From positions 310,001-374,000 of the forward strand of contig NZ_JALIDZ010000004.1 of assembly GCF_025397915.1 (NCBI RefSeq): a stretch of 64,000 nt of DNA. Reading direction: 5' to 3'. Below are positions 54,872-63,711 of the stretch, piece by piece. Every line of letters starts with the position of its first letter. Position 1 is the first letter of the stretch. The stretch is from Microbaculum marinisediminis. Its GTDB lineage: Bacteria; Pseudomonadota; Alphaproteobacteria; Rhizobiales; Tepidamorphaceae. The position numbers and the translations under genes were made by a program. The notes beneath the pieces were generated by a model that worked only from the letters and a program-made list of their open reading frames with translations, searched no databases and was not told the DNA's origin.

Positions 54872-55930
54872 ATGGACTATCGACGGCTCGGACGAACCGA
54901 TCTGCACGTCAGCGCGATCGGGCTGGGTACCATGACCTGGGGCGAGCAGAATTCAGAGGCCGAGGCCCACGCACAGATGGACCATGCCGTCGACCGGGGC
55001 ATCAACCTTCTCGACTCCGCCGAGCTCTATCCGATCCCGCCGAAGGCCGAGACCCAGGGACGCACCGAGGAGATCATCGGATCGTGGCTCAAGGCGCGTG
55101 GGAACCGCGACACGATGATCGTCGCCAGCAAGATTGTCGGCCGGTCGTGGAACGACTGGTTCCGCGACGGCGGCAAGACCACCGATCTGTCTCGGGCACA
55201 GGTGTTCGAGGCCGTCGACAAGAGCCTGAGGCGGCTCGGCACGGACTATATCGATCTCTACCAGATCCACTGGCCGGACCGGGCGGTCAGCGGCTTCGGC
55301 TCGGTGCCGACCGTGTTCCGCCCCATCGCCGACAAGGACGTGCCGCCGGAAGTGCCCATCGAGGAGACGCTGTCAGCGCTCGACGACGTGGTGAAGGCCG
55401 GAAAGGTGCGCCATATCGGCCTTTCCAACGAGTCGCCCTGGGGCACGATGACCTGTCTCGCGCTGTCCGAGACCAGGGGACTGCCGCGCGTCCAGTCGAT
55501 CCAGAACGCCTACAGCCTCGTCAACCGGACCTTCGAGACCGGACTCGCCGAAATCGCCATGCGCGAAAATACCGGCCTCCTGGCCTATTCGCCCCTCGCC
55601 CAGGGCAGCCTGACCGGCAAATATCTGGACGGTGCGCTGCCGGCGGGTGCCCGCAAGACCCTGTTCAACCGCATGCAGCGCTACGAGACGCCGGGCGCCG
55701 ACATCGCTGTGGCTGCCTATGTGGCGCTTGCCCGGGAGTTCGGGCTCGACCCGGCGCAAATGGCGATCCGCTTCGCCGTGTCGCGTCCATTCGTCACCTC
55801 GGTGCTGATCGGCGCGACGACAATGGCGCAGTTACAGACCGATATCGACGCGTTTGAGGTCGAATTGGCGCCCGAACTCGAAGAGCGCATCGACGCGATC
55901 CATTTATTGCATCAGAATCCCTGTCCCTGA
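54872..55930 (+). CDS. Aldo/keto reductase, Tas-like
   Basis: 352 residues, longer than ordinary aldo/keto reductases because it belongs to the Tas/YajO branch. Catalytic tetrad parts: DSAELYP (Asp and Tyr), ASKIVG (Lys), YQIHWPD (His). NADP-binding C-terminal segment: GLLAYSPLAQGSLTGKYLDG and VLIGATTMAQLQTDIDAFE. The substrate is unknown. AAGGGA precedes the ATG. It follows the tesA gene by 37 bases on the same strand. Confidence 0.88.
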   Translation: MDYRRLGRTDLHVSAIGLGTMTWGEQNSEAEAHAQMDHAVDRGINLLDSAELYPIPPKAETQGRTEEIIGSWLKARGNRDTMIVASKIVGRSWNDWFRDGGKTTDLSRAQVFEAVDKSLRRLGTDYIDLYQIHWPDRAVSGFGSVPTVFRPIADKDVPPEVPIEETLSALDDVVKAGKVRHIGLSNESPWGTMTCLALSETRGLPRVQSIQNAYSLVNRTFETGLAEIAMRENTGLLAYSPLAQGSLTGKYLDGALPAGARKTLFNRMQRYETPGADIAVAAYVALAREFGLDPAQMAIRFAVSRPFVTSVLIGATTMAQLQTDIDAFEVELAPELEERIDAIHLLHQNPCP

Positions 55931-55957
55931 CCATTACAAGAAAAGGCTTCGCCACCG

Positions 55958-56527
55958 ATGCCCCGATTGTTCACCGGTCTGGAGATGCCCGCCGACGCCG
56001 TATCCGTCCTTACGGGCTTGCGCGGCGGAATCCACGGCGCACGCTGGATCGATCCGGAAAACTACCATCTGACGCTGCGTTTCATCGGCGATGTCGATAA
56101 TCGCACCGCGCATTCGGTGGCGGAGATGCTCGACCGCGTGCGCCGGCCGGTCTTCTCGATCACGCTCGATGGCGTCGGTGTCTTCGGCGGACGCAAGCCG
56201 CACTCCGTGTTCGCCAGCGTCGCCTCCTCGCCGCCCCTGACGGCGCTGCAAGCCGAGCAGGAACGGATGATGCAGATGCTTGGCCTGCCGCCCGACCAGC
56301 GGAAATTCTCGCCGCATGTCACCGTGGCACGGCTGAGGGGCGTGTCGGCGCCGGCGGTCGCGGCCTATATCGAGTCGCGTGGCGGCTTCCACTGGGGTCC
56401 GATCGAGATCGGCCGATTCGTGCTGTTCTCCTCCCGCTCGGGACAGGGCGGCGGGCCCTATGTGGTCGAGGAGGCCTATCCGCTGGAAGGAGGAGACTTC
56501 GATCATGGCGAAGACATTGACGCCTGA
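55958..56527 (+). CDS. thpR: RNA 2',3'-cyclic phosphodiesterase ThpR
   Basis: Two-histidine phosphoesterase (LigT family) acting on 2',3'-cyclic or 2',5'-linked RNA ends. 189 residues. Both HxTx motifs are visible: HLTL near residue 37 and HVTV near 121. [11 protein letters not shown] at the start and [14 protein letters not shown] are family sequence. 23 bases overlap with the next gene. Physiological role unknown in most bacteria. Confidence 0.9.
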   Translation: MPRLFTGLEMPADAVSVLTGLRGGIHGARWIDPENYHLTLRFIGDVDNRTAHSVAEMLDRVRRPVFSITLDGVGVFGGRKPHSVFASVASSPPLTALQAEQERMMQMLGLPPDQRKFSPHVTVARLRGVSAPAVAAYIESRGGFHWGPIEIGRFVLFSSRSGQGGGPYVVEEAYPLEGGDFDHGEDIDA

Positions 56528-56807
56528 GGAACGCGCGACGGCACTGGCCGACCTTCCCGACTGGCACGCGGTCGATGGCCGCGACGCCATCGCCAGGTCG
56601 TTCACGTTCCAGAATTTCAACGAGGCCTTCGGCTTCATGGCGCGGGTCGCGCTCGTCGCCGAAAAGATGGACCATCACCCCGAGTGGACGAACGTCTACG
56701 GCAAGGTCGACGTGGTCTTGATGAGCCACGACGCCGGCGGGGTGACCGACCGCGACATCAGGCTCGCCGCCGCGATGGACAGGATCGCGGCGGATTTTCC
56801 GATGTAG
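56505..56807 (+). CDS. phhB: Pterin-4-alpha-carbinolamine dehydratase
   Basis: 100 residues. [20 protein letters not shown] is the family motif: the HHP with a preceding Asp/Lys region forms the active site that dehydrates 4a-hydroxytetrahydrobiopterin after aromatic hydroxylation, or acts on related pterins. Start ATG at 56505, preceded by GGAGGAG, and overlapping thpR by 23 bases. A second known role in regulation is not indicated. Confidence 0.92.
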   Translation: MAKTLTPEERATALADLPDWHAVDGRDAIARSFTFQNFNEAFGFMARVALVAEKMDHHPEWTNVYGKVDVVLMSHDAGGVTDRDIRLAAAMDRIAADFPM

Positions 56808-56856
56808 TGGCCGTGCCCTGACCGTTCCGGCTAAGAAAGCGGGGTGCGGTGCGGCC

Positions 56857-57642
56857 TCAGCGCGGCGCCATGCGCAGGGCGCCGTCGAGACGGATGCCGA
56901 AGCCGTTGAGCATCGGGTTCTCGACGATCGAGCGGACCAACTGGGAATATTCGGACGGATCGCCGAGCCGCTGCGGGAACGGAACGCTGGCGGCCAGCGA
57001 CTGGCGCACCTCTTCCGACAGGCCGTCGAACATCGGCGTGTAGAACAGGCCCGGCATGATGGTCATCACGCGGATGCCGTCCTTGGAAAGATCGCGCGCC
57101 ATCGGCAGCGTCAACGACAGAACACCGCCCTTGGAGGCGGCATAGGCGACCTGGCCGATCTGGCCGTCCTGCGCCGCGACCGAGGAGGTCATCACGATAA
57201 GGCCGCGCTCGCCGTCCTTGCCGAGCGGGGACGCCTCGAGCATGCCGGCGGCCGATTTCGAGGCGACATTGAAGGTGCCGATCAGGTTGACCGTGATCAC
57301 CTTGGCGAAGATGCCCGGATCATGGGCGACGATCTCTCCGGAATCGCGCTTGCGGCTCGCCGTCTTCATGCCGGTGGCGATGCCGGCGCAATTGACCGTG
57401 ATCCGCTCCTGGCCATGGGCCTCGCGTGCCTTCGAGAAGGCTTCGGAAACGCTCGCCGGATCCGTCACGTCGCAACTGCAGAACAGGCCGCCGATCTCTC
57501 CGGCGACCTTTTCGCCGCGCTCGGCGTTCATATCGAAAACCGCAACCCGGCAGCCGGCATCGGCCAGCATGCGCGCGGTTGCTTCGCCCAAGCCAGAGGC
57601 GCCACCCGTGACGACGGCGGCGATGTCCTTGCCGAGTTCCAT
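56857..57642 (-). CDS. SDR family 3-hydroxyacyl-CoA dehydrogenase-like protein (HSD10 type)
   Basis: 261 residues. TGGASGLGEATARML near residue 12, FDMNAERGEKVAGEI with an Asp after beta-2, indicating NAD, NCAGIATGMKT, and active-site SSVAAQDGQIGQVAYAASKGG with Tyr and Lys. The pattern matches type-2 3-hydroxyacyl-CoA dehydrogenases (HSD17B10-like) of fatty-acid or branched-chain oxidation; the exact substrate is inferred. Divergent from the DUF1232 gene with 134 bases between. Confidence 0.88.
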   Translation of the reverse strand: MELGKDIAAVVTGGASGLGEATARMLADAGCRVAVFDMNAERGEKVAGEIGGLFCSCDVTDPASVSEAFSKAREAHGQERITVNCAGIATGMKTASRKRDSGEIVAHDPGIFAKVITVNLIGTFNVASKSAAGMLEASPLGKDGERGLIVMTSSVAAQDGQIGQVAYAASKGGVLSLTLPMARDLSKDGIRVMTIMPGLFYTPMFDGLSEEVRQSLAASVPFPQRLGDPSEYSQLVRSIVENPMLNGFGIRLDGALRMAPR

Positions 57643-57776
57643 ATGGTCTCTCCCTCGTCCTCTTTTCCGACGATTTCTTACCCGATCCGGTAGCGGCAGG
57701 AAACGCGGAAGCTTGCGTAAAGTGTCGCGGCCCCCATTTCTTATGGGATCGGCCTCGCCGAGGAGAGGAAAGACGG

Positions 57777-58154
57777 ATGAACGACGGAACCGCAGCCTGG
57801 ATTGGTGATGAGGCGCAGCTTCCCGCCGTTTTCGCGGCCAACCAGGCCCGCGCGCGCGACGGATTCTGGCGAAAGTTCAGGCGCGTGGCGAGCAAGCTGC
57901 CGTTCGCCCAGGATCTCGCCGCGGCCTGGTTCTGCGCCGTCGATCCGGCGACGCCGTTCAGGGCGCGCGCCACGCTGTTCGGCGCGCTCGCCTATTTCGT
58001 CATGCCGATCGACGTGATCCCGGATTTCCTGGTGGTCGCCGGTTTCACCGACGACGCCTCGGTGCTGCTTGCCGCGATCACGGCGGTGGCCGTCCATATC
58101 CGCCCCGAGCACCGGCGCAAGGCGGCGGAGGCGCTGAAGACGCTCGACCGCTGA
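57777..58154 (+). CDS. YkvA/DUF1232 family membrane protein
   Basis: 125 residues. RARATLFGALAYFVMPIDVIPDFLVVAGFTDDASVLLAAI is the DUF1232 core: a hydrophobic helix with PIDxIPD, then a second helix. The protein is likely bitopic or hairpin anchored. Function unknown. AGGAGAGG lies upstream of the ATG. It converges on the quinone oxidoreductase gene (27 bases apart). Confidence 0.9.
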   Translation: MNDGTAAWIGDEAQLPAVFAANQARARDGFWRKFRRVASKLPFAQDLAAAWFCAVDPATPFRARATLFGALAYFVMPIDVIPDFLVVAGFTDDASVLLAAITAVAVHIRPEHRRKAAEALKTLDR

Positions 58155-58181
58155 CAACCTGTCCTAAGGGGCGTCTCTACG

Positions 58182-59156
58182 CTACGGGACGATCAGCACC
58201 TTGCCCTTGACCTCGCGCCGCGCGAGGGCGCCCAGCGCCTCGGCGGTTTCCTCCATCGCATAACGCGCATGGATCGCAACCGACAGCTTGCCCTCGGCCA
58301 TCCAGTCGAGCAGCTGGCGGGTGTTGGCGCGGTCGCCTTCCGGGTCCACCTCCGTGAACTTCCCCCAGAAAACGCCGAGCACGTCGCAGCCTTTCAGCAG
58401 CACGAGATTGAGCGGGAACTTCGGGATCTCGCCGGCGGCGAAGCCGATGACCAGATAGCGTCCTTCCCAGGCGGTCGCGCGCAGGGCGGCCTCGGCATGG
58501 GCGCCGCCGACGGGGTCATAGACGACGTCGACACCCTTGCCCCCGGTCAGTTCCTTGAGCCGCGTCTTCAGGTCTTCCCTGGAATAGTCGATCGTCTCGT
58601 CGGCGCCGATCGAGCGGCAGAACGCGAGCTTTTCGGGTGTCGAGGCCACCGCGATGACGCGCGCGCCCATGATCTTGCCGATCTCCACGGCCGCAGCGCC
58701 GGCGCCGCCGGCCGCGCCCAGAACGGCGAGTGTCTCGCCGGGCTTGAGCTTCGCCCGGTCGGCGAGCGCATGCAGCGTGGTGCCGTAGGTGACGATCAGG
58801 CCGGCGGCCTGTTCCCGGTCGATCGTGTCGGGCACATGGACGAGCTTGCCGGCCGGTGCCACGACGGTCTCGCGGCAGGCGCCCCAGCCGCCGTAGCCGA
58901 TGACCTTGTCTCCGACGGCGAACCCGCTCACGCCATCACCGACGGCACTCACCGTGCCGGAAAATTCCGCACCCGGCGAAAACGGCAGGTCGGGCTTGAA
59001 CTGATATTTGCCCTGGATGATCAGCGTGTCGAAGAAGTTGAGCGCCGCAGCCGCGACCTTGACCGCCACCTCGCCGGGGCCAGGCGTCGGATCGGGCAGA
59101 TCGCGCACGACCAGCGTCTCAGGAGGACCGAGGGTTTCGCAGAGGACGGCTTTCAT
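58182..59156 (-). CDS. NADPH:quinone oxidoreductase-like zinc-free MDR enzyme
   Basis: 324 residues, medium-chain dehydrogenase/reductase superfamily without the zinc ligands. N-terminal MKAVLCETLGPPETLVVRDL and GAEFSGTVSAVG; NADP-binding GAAGGAGAAAVEIGKIMGARVIAVA near residue 145-170, with EKLAFCRSIGADETIDY next. Family reactions: reduction of quinones or enoyl compounds. Expected to be cytoplasmic. The 330-base region upstream is shared with the ialB gene on the other strand. Confidence 0.9.
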   Translation of the reverse strand: MKAVLCETLGPPETLVVRDLPDPTPGPGEVAVKVAAAALNFFDTLIIQGKYQFKPDLPFSPGAEFSGTVSAVGDGVSGFAVGDKVIGYGGWGACRETVVAPAGKLVHVPDTIDREQAAGLIVTYGTTLHALADRAKLKPGETLAVLGAAGGAGAAAVEIGKIMGARVIAVASTPEKLAFCRSIGADETIDYSREDLKTRLKELTGGKGVDVVYDPVGGAHAEAALRATAWEGRYLVIGFAAGEIPKFPLNLVLLKGCDVLGVFWGKFTEVDPEGDRANTRQLLDWMAEGKLSVAIHARYAMEETAEALGALARREVKGKVLIVP

Positions 59157-59486
59157 CGGATCGGGTTCCTTGCTGACACGTTTGGCGCAGATATGATTGT
59201 CCGCGAGCGGACATAACGGAGCCGGATCGGAGCGGCAACCCGAGCCGGCGCGCGGGGCTTGCCTTCACGAATTGTTACAATTCGTCAAAAAATTGCCGCC
59301 ATTGATCGGCAACCGATAGGAAATGTCGGCGTGCTTCCCGCGAACACACGGTGCGGGGAGATATGTTGCGATGAGGCATGTTGCGGTGAACGGGGGCTGT
59401 TTGACGTAACGCGGCGAATCGCGCCGACTCCCTGTAAAATCCAGTCGCGAACTCCGGCGACGGACCTGATTGCGTGGTAGGCAACG
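59157..59486. other. Divergent intergenic region between qor and ialB genes
   Basis: 330 bases with no gene. It contains the 19-base dyad at 59267-59285 followed by an A run (CAAAAAATTG), AT-rich sequence likely holding promoters for both directions, and a part-repeat GATATGTTGCGATGAGGCATGTTGCGGTGA near 59359-59388 (a 15-base unit ATGTTGCGRTGAGGC occurring about one and a half times). Confidence 0.5.
59267..59285. promoter_or_regulatory. Perfect 19-bp dyad, candidate operator
   Basis: ACGAATTGTTACAATTCGT is a perfect 9-1-9 palindrome in an otherwise GC-rich area. It is 111 bases upstream of the quinone oxidoreductase start and 202 bases upstream of the ialB start. The form, AT-rich centre with symmetric ends, suits a dimeric repressor of the TetR, MarR or LysR kind. 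No such regulator gene is adjacent; the regulator is unknown. Confidence 0.6.
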
Positions 59487-59996
59487 ATGATGAAAAAGAT
59501 TTTCACCCTCATTCTGGCGGTGGCGTTCAGCGGGGCCAGCGGCGCCGCTTTGGCGCAAAGCGCGACGCCGCTTGGCCAGTTCAAGGACTGGGGCGCCTAC
59601 GTGGCGGAATCGGGCGGCGGCAAGGTCTGCTATGCGCTGTCGCAGCCGAAGTCGTCCGAGCCGTCGAACGTCAACCGCGATCCGGTCTATTTCTTCGTCA
59701 CTTCGCGTCCCGGCTCGGGCGTGAAGAACGAGGTCTCGGTCATCATCGGCTATCCCTACAAGCCGGACAGCACCGCGACCGCCCAGATCGGTGATACGAC
59801 CTTCACCCTGTTCACCAAGGACGACGGGGCGTGGGTCGAGAACGCGGCCGAGGAATCGAACCTCGTCGCCGCAATGCGCCGGGGCGCGACGATGGTGATC
59901 AAGGGCACGTCGGCACGCGGCACCGCCACGGTCGACAACTTTTCTCTGTCCGGCATCTCCGCGGCGCTCGATCGCATCGCCCAGGAATGCAAGTGA
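59487..59996 (+). CDS. Invasion-associated locus B (IalB) family protein
   Basis: 169 residues with a clear signal peptide (KKIFTLILAVAFSGASGAALA) and a mature IalB-type beta domain: QFKDWGAYVAESGGGKVCYAL, RDPVYFFVTSRPG, DTTFTLFTKDDGAWVENAAEE and TVDNFSLSGISAALD. Two Cys remain, one near the start and one at the end (QECK), a possible disulfide. Named after Bartonella IalB, but the family is widespread in non-pathogenic Hyphomicrobiales and the function is unknown. Converges on the AraC regulator gene. Confidence 0.9.
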   Translation: MMKKIFTLILAVAFSGASGAALAQSATPLGQFKDWGAYVAESGGGKVCYALSQPKSSEPSNVNRDPVYFFVTSRPGSGVKNEVSVIIGYPYKPDSTATAQIGDTTFTLFTKDDGAWVENAAEESNLVAAMRRGATMVIKGTSARGTATVDNFSLSGISAALDRIAQECK

Positions 59997-60018
59997 CACA
60001 CGCGGATCGCCCGGCGCG

Positions 60019-61041
60019 TTAGGCCCGGTTTGCCGCCTGCCACGCGCTCGGCGTCATGCCGGCGACGCGCAGGAATTCGCGATTGAAGTTCGACTTCGTG
60101 TTGAAGCCGCTCTCCAGCATGGCGACCGTGATGCTGTCGCCGGCCGATATGCGCGCGCAGGCGGCGCGGATCCGATTGCCGTTGATGTAGCGCGAGACGT
60201 TGTCGCCCGTTGACCGGTTGATGGTCGCGGAGAGCTGCTTGGCGGGGACGCCGAGGCGCTTCGCCAGGCGGGCCAGCGTCAGGTCGGGGTCGAGATAGAG
60301 CTGTTGGCCTTCGAGGAGGGTATGAAGCCGGTCCATCAGGGCGGCGTCCTCGGCTGGATCGGTGGCGGCCGGATCGGTGGCGGCCGGGGAGGGCTGCGGG
60401 TCTTCCGCCGTCTCCACGTCGCGGCCGCCGACGAGCGTCAGCGACAGGCTGACGAGCCCCACCCACAGAAGCACAAGCGACGAGAACACGCTGATCAGCG
60501 TCGGCTGGATCCAGCCGTAGCCTGTCAGCATTGCAACCCCTATCAGGGCGTCGCTGAGCGCCGAGATCAGGAACGCCAGGGCGGTGCCGCCCCAGATCAA
60601 GCGCGGCAGGTTGCCCGTCTCGAGCCGGGCGAGTGGGAGGCTGTCGGCGCCCGCGCGCAACACCCACAGGATCCCGATCCCGTAAACCGCGAAGACGAGG
60701 GGCACGACGACATCGAGCGCCTCGGGAACGAAGAGTGTGCAGAACGCGACGAAGGCGGGGACGGCGAGGTGCAGGAGATCGCGCTGCGGGTCGAACGGCC
60801 GCACCGCCGTCGTCAGGAAGACGATCCAGGCGAGCGGGGGAATGCAGGACCCGGTGACCGGCTGGACGAACCGGAGCTGATGGATGCCGTAGTACTGGGC
60901 CAGCGAGATCAGCACGCTTTGCAGCGCGCAGAGGGCGAGAAGCGCGGAAAACAGCCCGGGCCGGCTTTCCGCAAGGAGCGAGCGGACGAACAGGAAGCCC
61001 AGGATGAGGGCGACGATCATCGGGACGGGCAAGACAAGCAT
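60019..61041 (-). CDS. Membrane-bound AraC family regulator
   Basis: 340 residues from the ATG at 61041. The first 225 residues form about seven hydrophobic helices (LPVPMIVALILGFLFVRSLL, TGSCIPPLAWIVFLTTAV and others), followed by a linker and a C-terminal AraC DNA-binding domain: LTLARLAKRLGVPAKQLSATIN as the first helix-turn-helix and ITVAMLESGFNTKSNFNREFLRVAGMTPSAW as the second, ending in the typical F-R-G-P-like MTPSAW. Membrane AraC-type regulators sense signals at the membrane. It is divergent from the alpha/beta hydrolase gene, 146 bases apart, the natural target. Confidence 0.9.
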   Translation of the reverse strand: MLVLPVPMIVALILGFLFVRSLLAESRPGLFSALLALCALQSVLISLAQYYGIHQLRFVQPVTGSCIPPLAWIVFLTTAVRPFDPQRDLLHLAVPAFVAFCTLFVPEALDVVVPLVFAVYGIGILWVLRAGADSLPLARLETGNLPRLIWGGTALAFLISALSDALIGVAMLTGYGWIQPTLISVFSSLVLLWVGLVSLSLTLVGGRDVETAEDPQPSPAATDPAATDPAEDAALMDRLHTLLEGQQLYLDPDLTLARLAKRLGVPAKQLSATINRSTGDNVSRYINGNRIRAACARISAGDSITVAMLESGFNTKSNFNREFLRVAGMTPSAWQAANRA

Positions 61042-61187
61042 CGGCGTGCAGCGGTTTGGCTTGGAACTGGGGGCCCTACGTAGTTCAAAAACCCGTTCGG
61101 CTCGACCTGAATCCGGTTTCAGGACGCGAAAGTAGCCAGGGAACAGGCAGTTGGAGGACATCGATCACCTCCAACGGAGTTTCCGAC

Positions 61188-62255
61188 ATGAAACGTCTCA
61201 CGCTTGCCTACGCCCTTGGCGCCCTGATCCTCGCCATCGGGCTGACATCGACCCTCTCCACCGCCAGTGCCGCCGATGCCGAACAGATCGCCGGCTACGA
61301 CCAGTTCGTCTTCGACGCCCCGCACCGCGCCGGCAAGGTCGGCGCGTCCGTCTGGTATCCGGTCGGCACGAAGACCTACAAGGGCATCATCGGCGAGAAT
61401 CCCCTGTTCGAGGGCACGCCAGCCTATGTCGGCGCCGAGGTCGCCGACGGCCGCTTCCCGTTGGTCCTGCTGTCGCACGGATCCGGCGGCAACATGGACG
61501 GCTTGAGCTGGCTGTCCTCGGCGCTGGCCGCGCGCGGCGCCATGGTGCTCGCCGTCAACCATCCCGGCAGCACGACCGGGGATTCCTCGCCGCGCCGCTC
61601 GGTGAAGCTCGACGAGCGCGCCGCCGACCTGTCGGTCGCGCTGGATCGGCTGCTCGAGACTCCGGTCTTCGCCGATCACATCGACCGGGGGCGGATCGGT
61701 GCGCTCGGCTTCTCGCTCGGCGGGGCGACCGCGCTCGGCCTCGGCGGCCTGCGGTTCGACCGCGAGCTCTGGGGGCAGTACTGCGACCGGCTGGGCCCCG
61801 ATGCGGCCGATTGCGTGTTCTTCGCCAAGGGCGGCATCGACTATTCCGACCTGCCGGACGGCTTCGAAGCCGCCATGCGCGATGACCGCGTTTCCTCGGT
61901 CGTCGCCGTCGATCCGGGCCTCAGCTACGCGGTGACGGCCGACAACGCCGCGAAGACCGACGTTCCGGTGCTGTTCGTCAGCCTCGGCCGGGAAAACCTG
62001 TGGCCGGCCGCCGACGTCTCCGAAACCGGCAGCGGCCTCGTCGGCCGGATCGCCGACGCGACGCATGTCACGCTCTCCCCGGCCCATCACTTCACCTTCC
62101 TGCAGGTCTGCAAGCCGGACGGCGCGAAGATGCTCAGGGAGGAGAACGACGATCCGATCTGCGACGACCCGGCCGGCACGGACCGCGCGAAGATCCACGC
62201 CGAGATCGTCGACGAGGTCGCCGCGTGGCTCGGTCTCGGCAACCGGACGAACTGA
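61188..62255 (+). CDS. Secreted alpha/beta hydrolase (dienelactone/PAF-acetylhydrolase-like)
   Basis: 355 residues from the ATG at 61188. Signal peptide KRLTLAYALGALILAIGLTSTLSTASA. The nucleophile elbow is GALGFSLGGATALGLGG (Ser in GFSLGG) near residue 185, oxyanion region LLSHGSGGN near 98, VVAVDPGLSYAV and catalytic His in PAHHFTFLQV near 305. Two Cys pairs may form disulfides (QYCDRLGPDAADC; VCKPD...ICDDP). Short-chain or acyl-ester substrate is inferred. A conserved type of pairing with a membrane AraC regulator suggests inducible use. Confidence 0.88.
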   Translation: MKRLTLAYALGALILAIGLTSTLSTASAADAEQIAGYDQFVFDAPHRAGKVGASVWYPVGTKTYKGIIGENPLFEGTPAYVGAEVADGRFPLVLLSHGSGGNMDGLSWLSSALAARGAMVLAVNHPGSTTGDSSPRRSVKLDERAADLSVALDRLLETPVFADHIDRGRIGALGFSLGGATALGLGGLRFDRELWGQYCDRLGPDAADCVFFAKGGIDYSDLPDGFEAAMRDDRVSSVVAVDPGLSYAVTADNAAKTDVPVLFVSLGRENLWPAADVSETGSGLVGRIADATHVTLSPAHHFTFLQVCKPDGAKMLREENDDPICDDPAGTDRAKIHAEIVDEVAAWLGLGNRTN

Positions 62256-62397
62256 GGGGCAGGGGATTCCCCTTGCAATCGCGCACCGGACGAATAGGTG
62301 TAGGCGGAATTCTGCCCTATAGTTCACAGGCGCGGCCGGTCATCCGCCGCGCCCTTCGTGTTTTGACAAGGAAGCCGGCCGCCGCCGGATCGACCAA

Positions 62398-63711
62398 ATG
62401 GCCGAAACGCTCGATATCGCCCGCCACAATACCAACGCACCGGCGCTTGCAGCGCGCCCGGTCGAGCCGTCGCGGCCTTCGCTGGTCGGCTTGACGCGGG
62501 AGGCGTTGGCTGAGGCGCTGCGCGGCATCGGCGTGCCAGATCGCCAGGTTCGTATGCGCGTCAGCCAGCTTTGGAGCTGGATCTACTCGCGCGGCGCCAC
62601 CGACTTCGAAGCAATGACCGATATCGGCAAGGAGCTCAGGGCGAAGCTTGCCGCGCATTTCGGCCTCGCGCGGCCGGAGATCATCGTCGAGCAGGTGTCG
62701 AGCGACGGCACCCGCAAGTGGCTGTTGCGCTTTCCGCCCCGTTCGCAAGGCGAAGCCCCGGTCGAGGTCGAGAGCGTCTATATCCCCGAGCACGACCGCG
62801 GCACGCTGTGCGTGTCCAGCCAGGTCGGCTGCACGCTGACCTGCCGGTTCTGCCATACCGGCACGCAACCCTGGGTCCGGAACCTGACGGCCGAGGAGAT
62901 CGTGGCCCAGATCCTCGTCGCCCGCGACCGGCTCGGCGACTGGCCGGGCGCCAGCCGGCCGACCGACGGCTTCGTGCCCGAGGCCGAGCGCGCCGTTTCC
63001 AACGTCGTGCTGATGGGCATGGGCGAGCCGCTCTACAATTTCGACAACGTGCGCGACGCGGTGCTGATCGCGGCCGACGGCGAGGGCCTGTCGCTGTCCA
63101 AGCGCCGCATCACCCTGTCGACGGCCGGCGTCGTGCCGCTGATCCCGCGTGCCGGCGAGGAGATGGGCGTCATGCTGGCGATCTCGCTGCATGCGGTGCG
63201 CGACGACCTTCGCGACGAACTGGTGCCGCTCAACAAGAAATACCCGATCGCCGAGCTGCTCGACGCCTGCCGCGCCTATCCGGGCCTGTCGAACGCCAGG
63301 CGCATCACCTTCGAATACGTGATGCTGAAGGGCGTCAACGATTCCATCGAGGACGCCAAGACACTGGTGCGGCTGCTTCGCGGCATTCCCGCCAAGATCA
63401 ACCTGATCCCGTTCAATCCGTGGCCGGGCAGCCCCTACGAATGCTCCGACTGGGAGCAGATCGAGCTGTTCGCCGACGTGGTCAACCGGGCCGGCTACGC
63501 GAGCCCGGTCAGGACACCGCGCGGGCGCGACATCATGGCCGCCTGCGGCCAGCTCAAGTCCGAGTCCGAACGGGTGCCGGCGTGGAAGCGCCGCCGCGAC
63601 GGCGAGGCCGTGTCCCCGGGCGGTGCGGGCCAGGACCACGCAGCCCAGGACCACGCAGCCCAAGGCCATGCCCCCCAAGGCCATGCCCCTGGGGGCGGCG
63701 ACGCCCGTTGA
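62398..63711 (+). CDS. rlmN: Dual-specificity 23S rRNA / tRNA methyltransferase RlmN
   Basis: Radical-SAM enzyme that makes 2-methyladenosine at A2503 of 23S rRNA and A37 of some tRNAs. 437 residues. Radical-SAM Cys are in [18 protein letters not shown] near residue 143; [10 protein letters not shown] near 218; the reactive Cys in [10 protein letters not shown] near 382 is the methyl-carrying residue. The C-terminal 40 residues are a His/Gln/Ala tail with 15-base DNA repeats (see 63628-63687). The downstream membrane protein gene starts by TTGA overlap. The 142-base gap upstream contains a likely promoter. Confidence 0.95.
   Translation: MAETLDIARHNTNAPALAARPVEPSRPSLVGLTREALAEALRGIGVPDRQVRMRVSQLWSWIYSRGATDFEAMTDIGKELRAKLAAHFGLARPEIIVEQVSSDGTRKWLLRFPPRSQGEAPVEVESVYIPEHDRGTLCVSSQVGCTLTCRFCHTGTQPWVRNLTAEEIVAQILVARDRLGDWPGASRPTDGFVPEAERAVSNVVLMGMGEPLYNFDNVRDAVLIAADGEGLSLSKRRITLSTAGVVPLIPRAGEEMGVMLAISLHAVRDDLRDELVPLNKKYPIAELLDACRAYPGLSNARRITFEYVMLKGVNDSIEDAKTLVRLLRGIPAKINLIPFNPWPGSPYECSDWEQIELFADVVNRAGYASPVRTPRGRDIMAACGQLKSESERVPAWKRRRDGEAVSPGGAGQDHAAQDHAAQGHAPQGHAPGGGDAR
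63628..63687 (+). repeat. 15-bp tandem repeat in the rlmN 3' end
   Basis: Four 15-base units encode the pentapeptides [15 protein letters not shown] and PQGHA; the first two and the last two units are near-identical at DNA level (CAGGACCACGCAGCC and CAAGGCCATGCCCCC). Recent slippage or unequal crossing is the simplest explanation. The repeat lies after the conserved RlmN core, so length change is likely tolerated. Confidence 0.85.
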
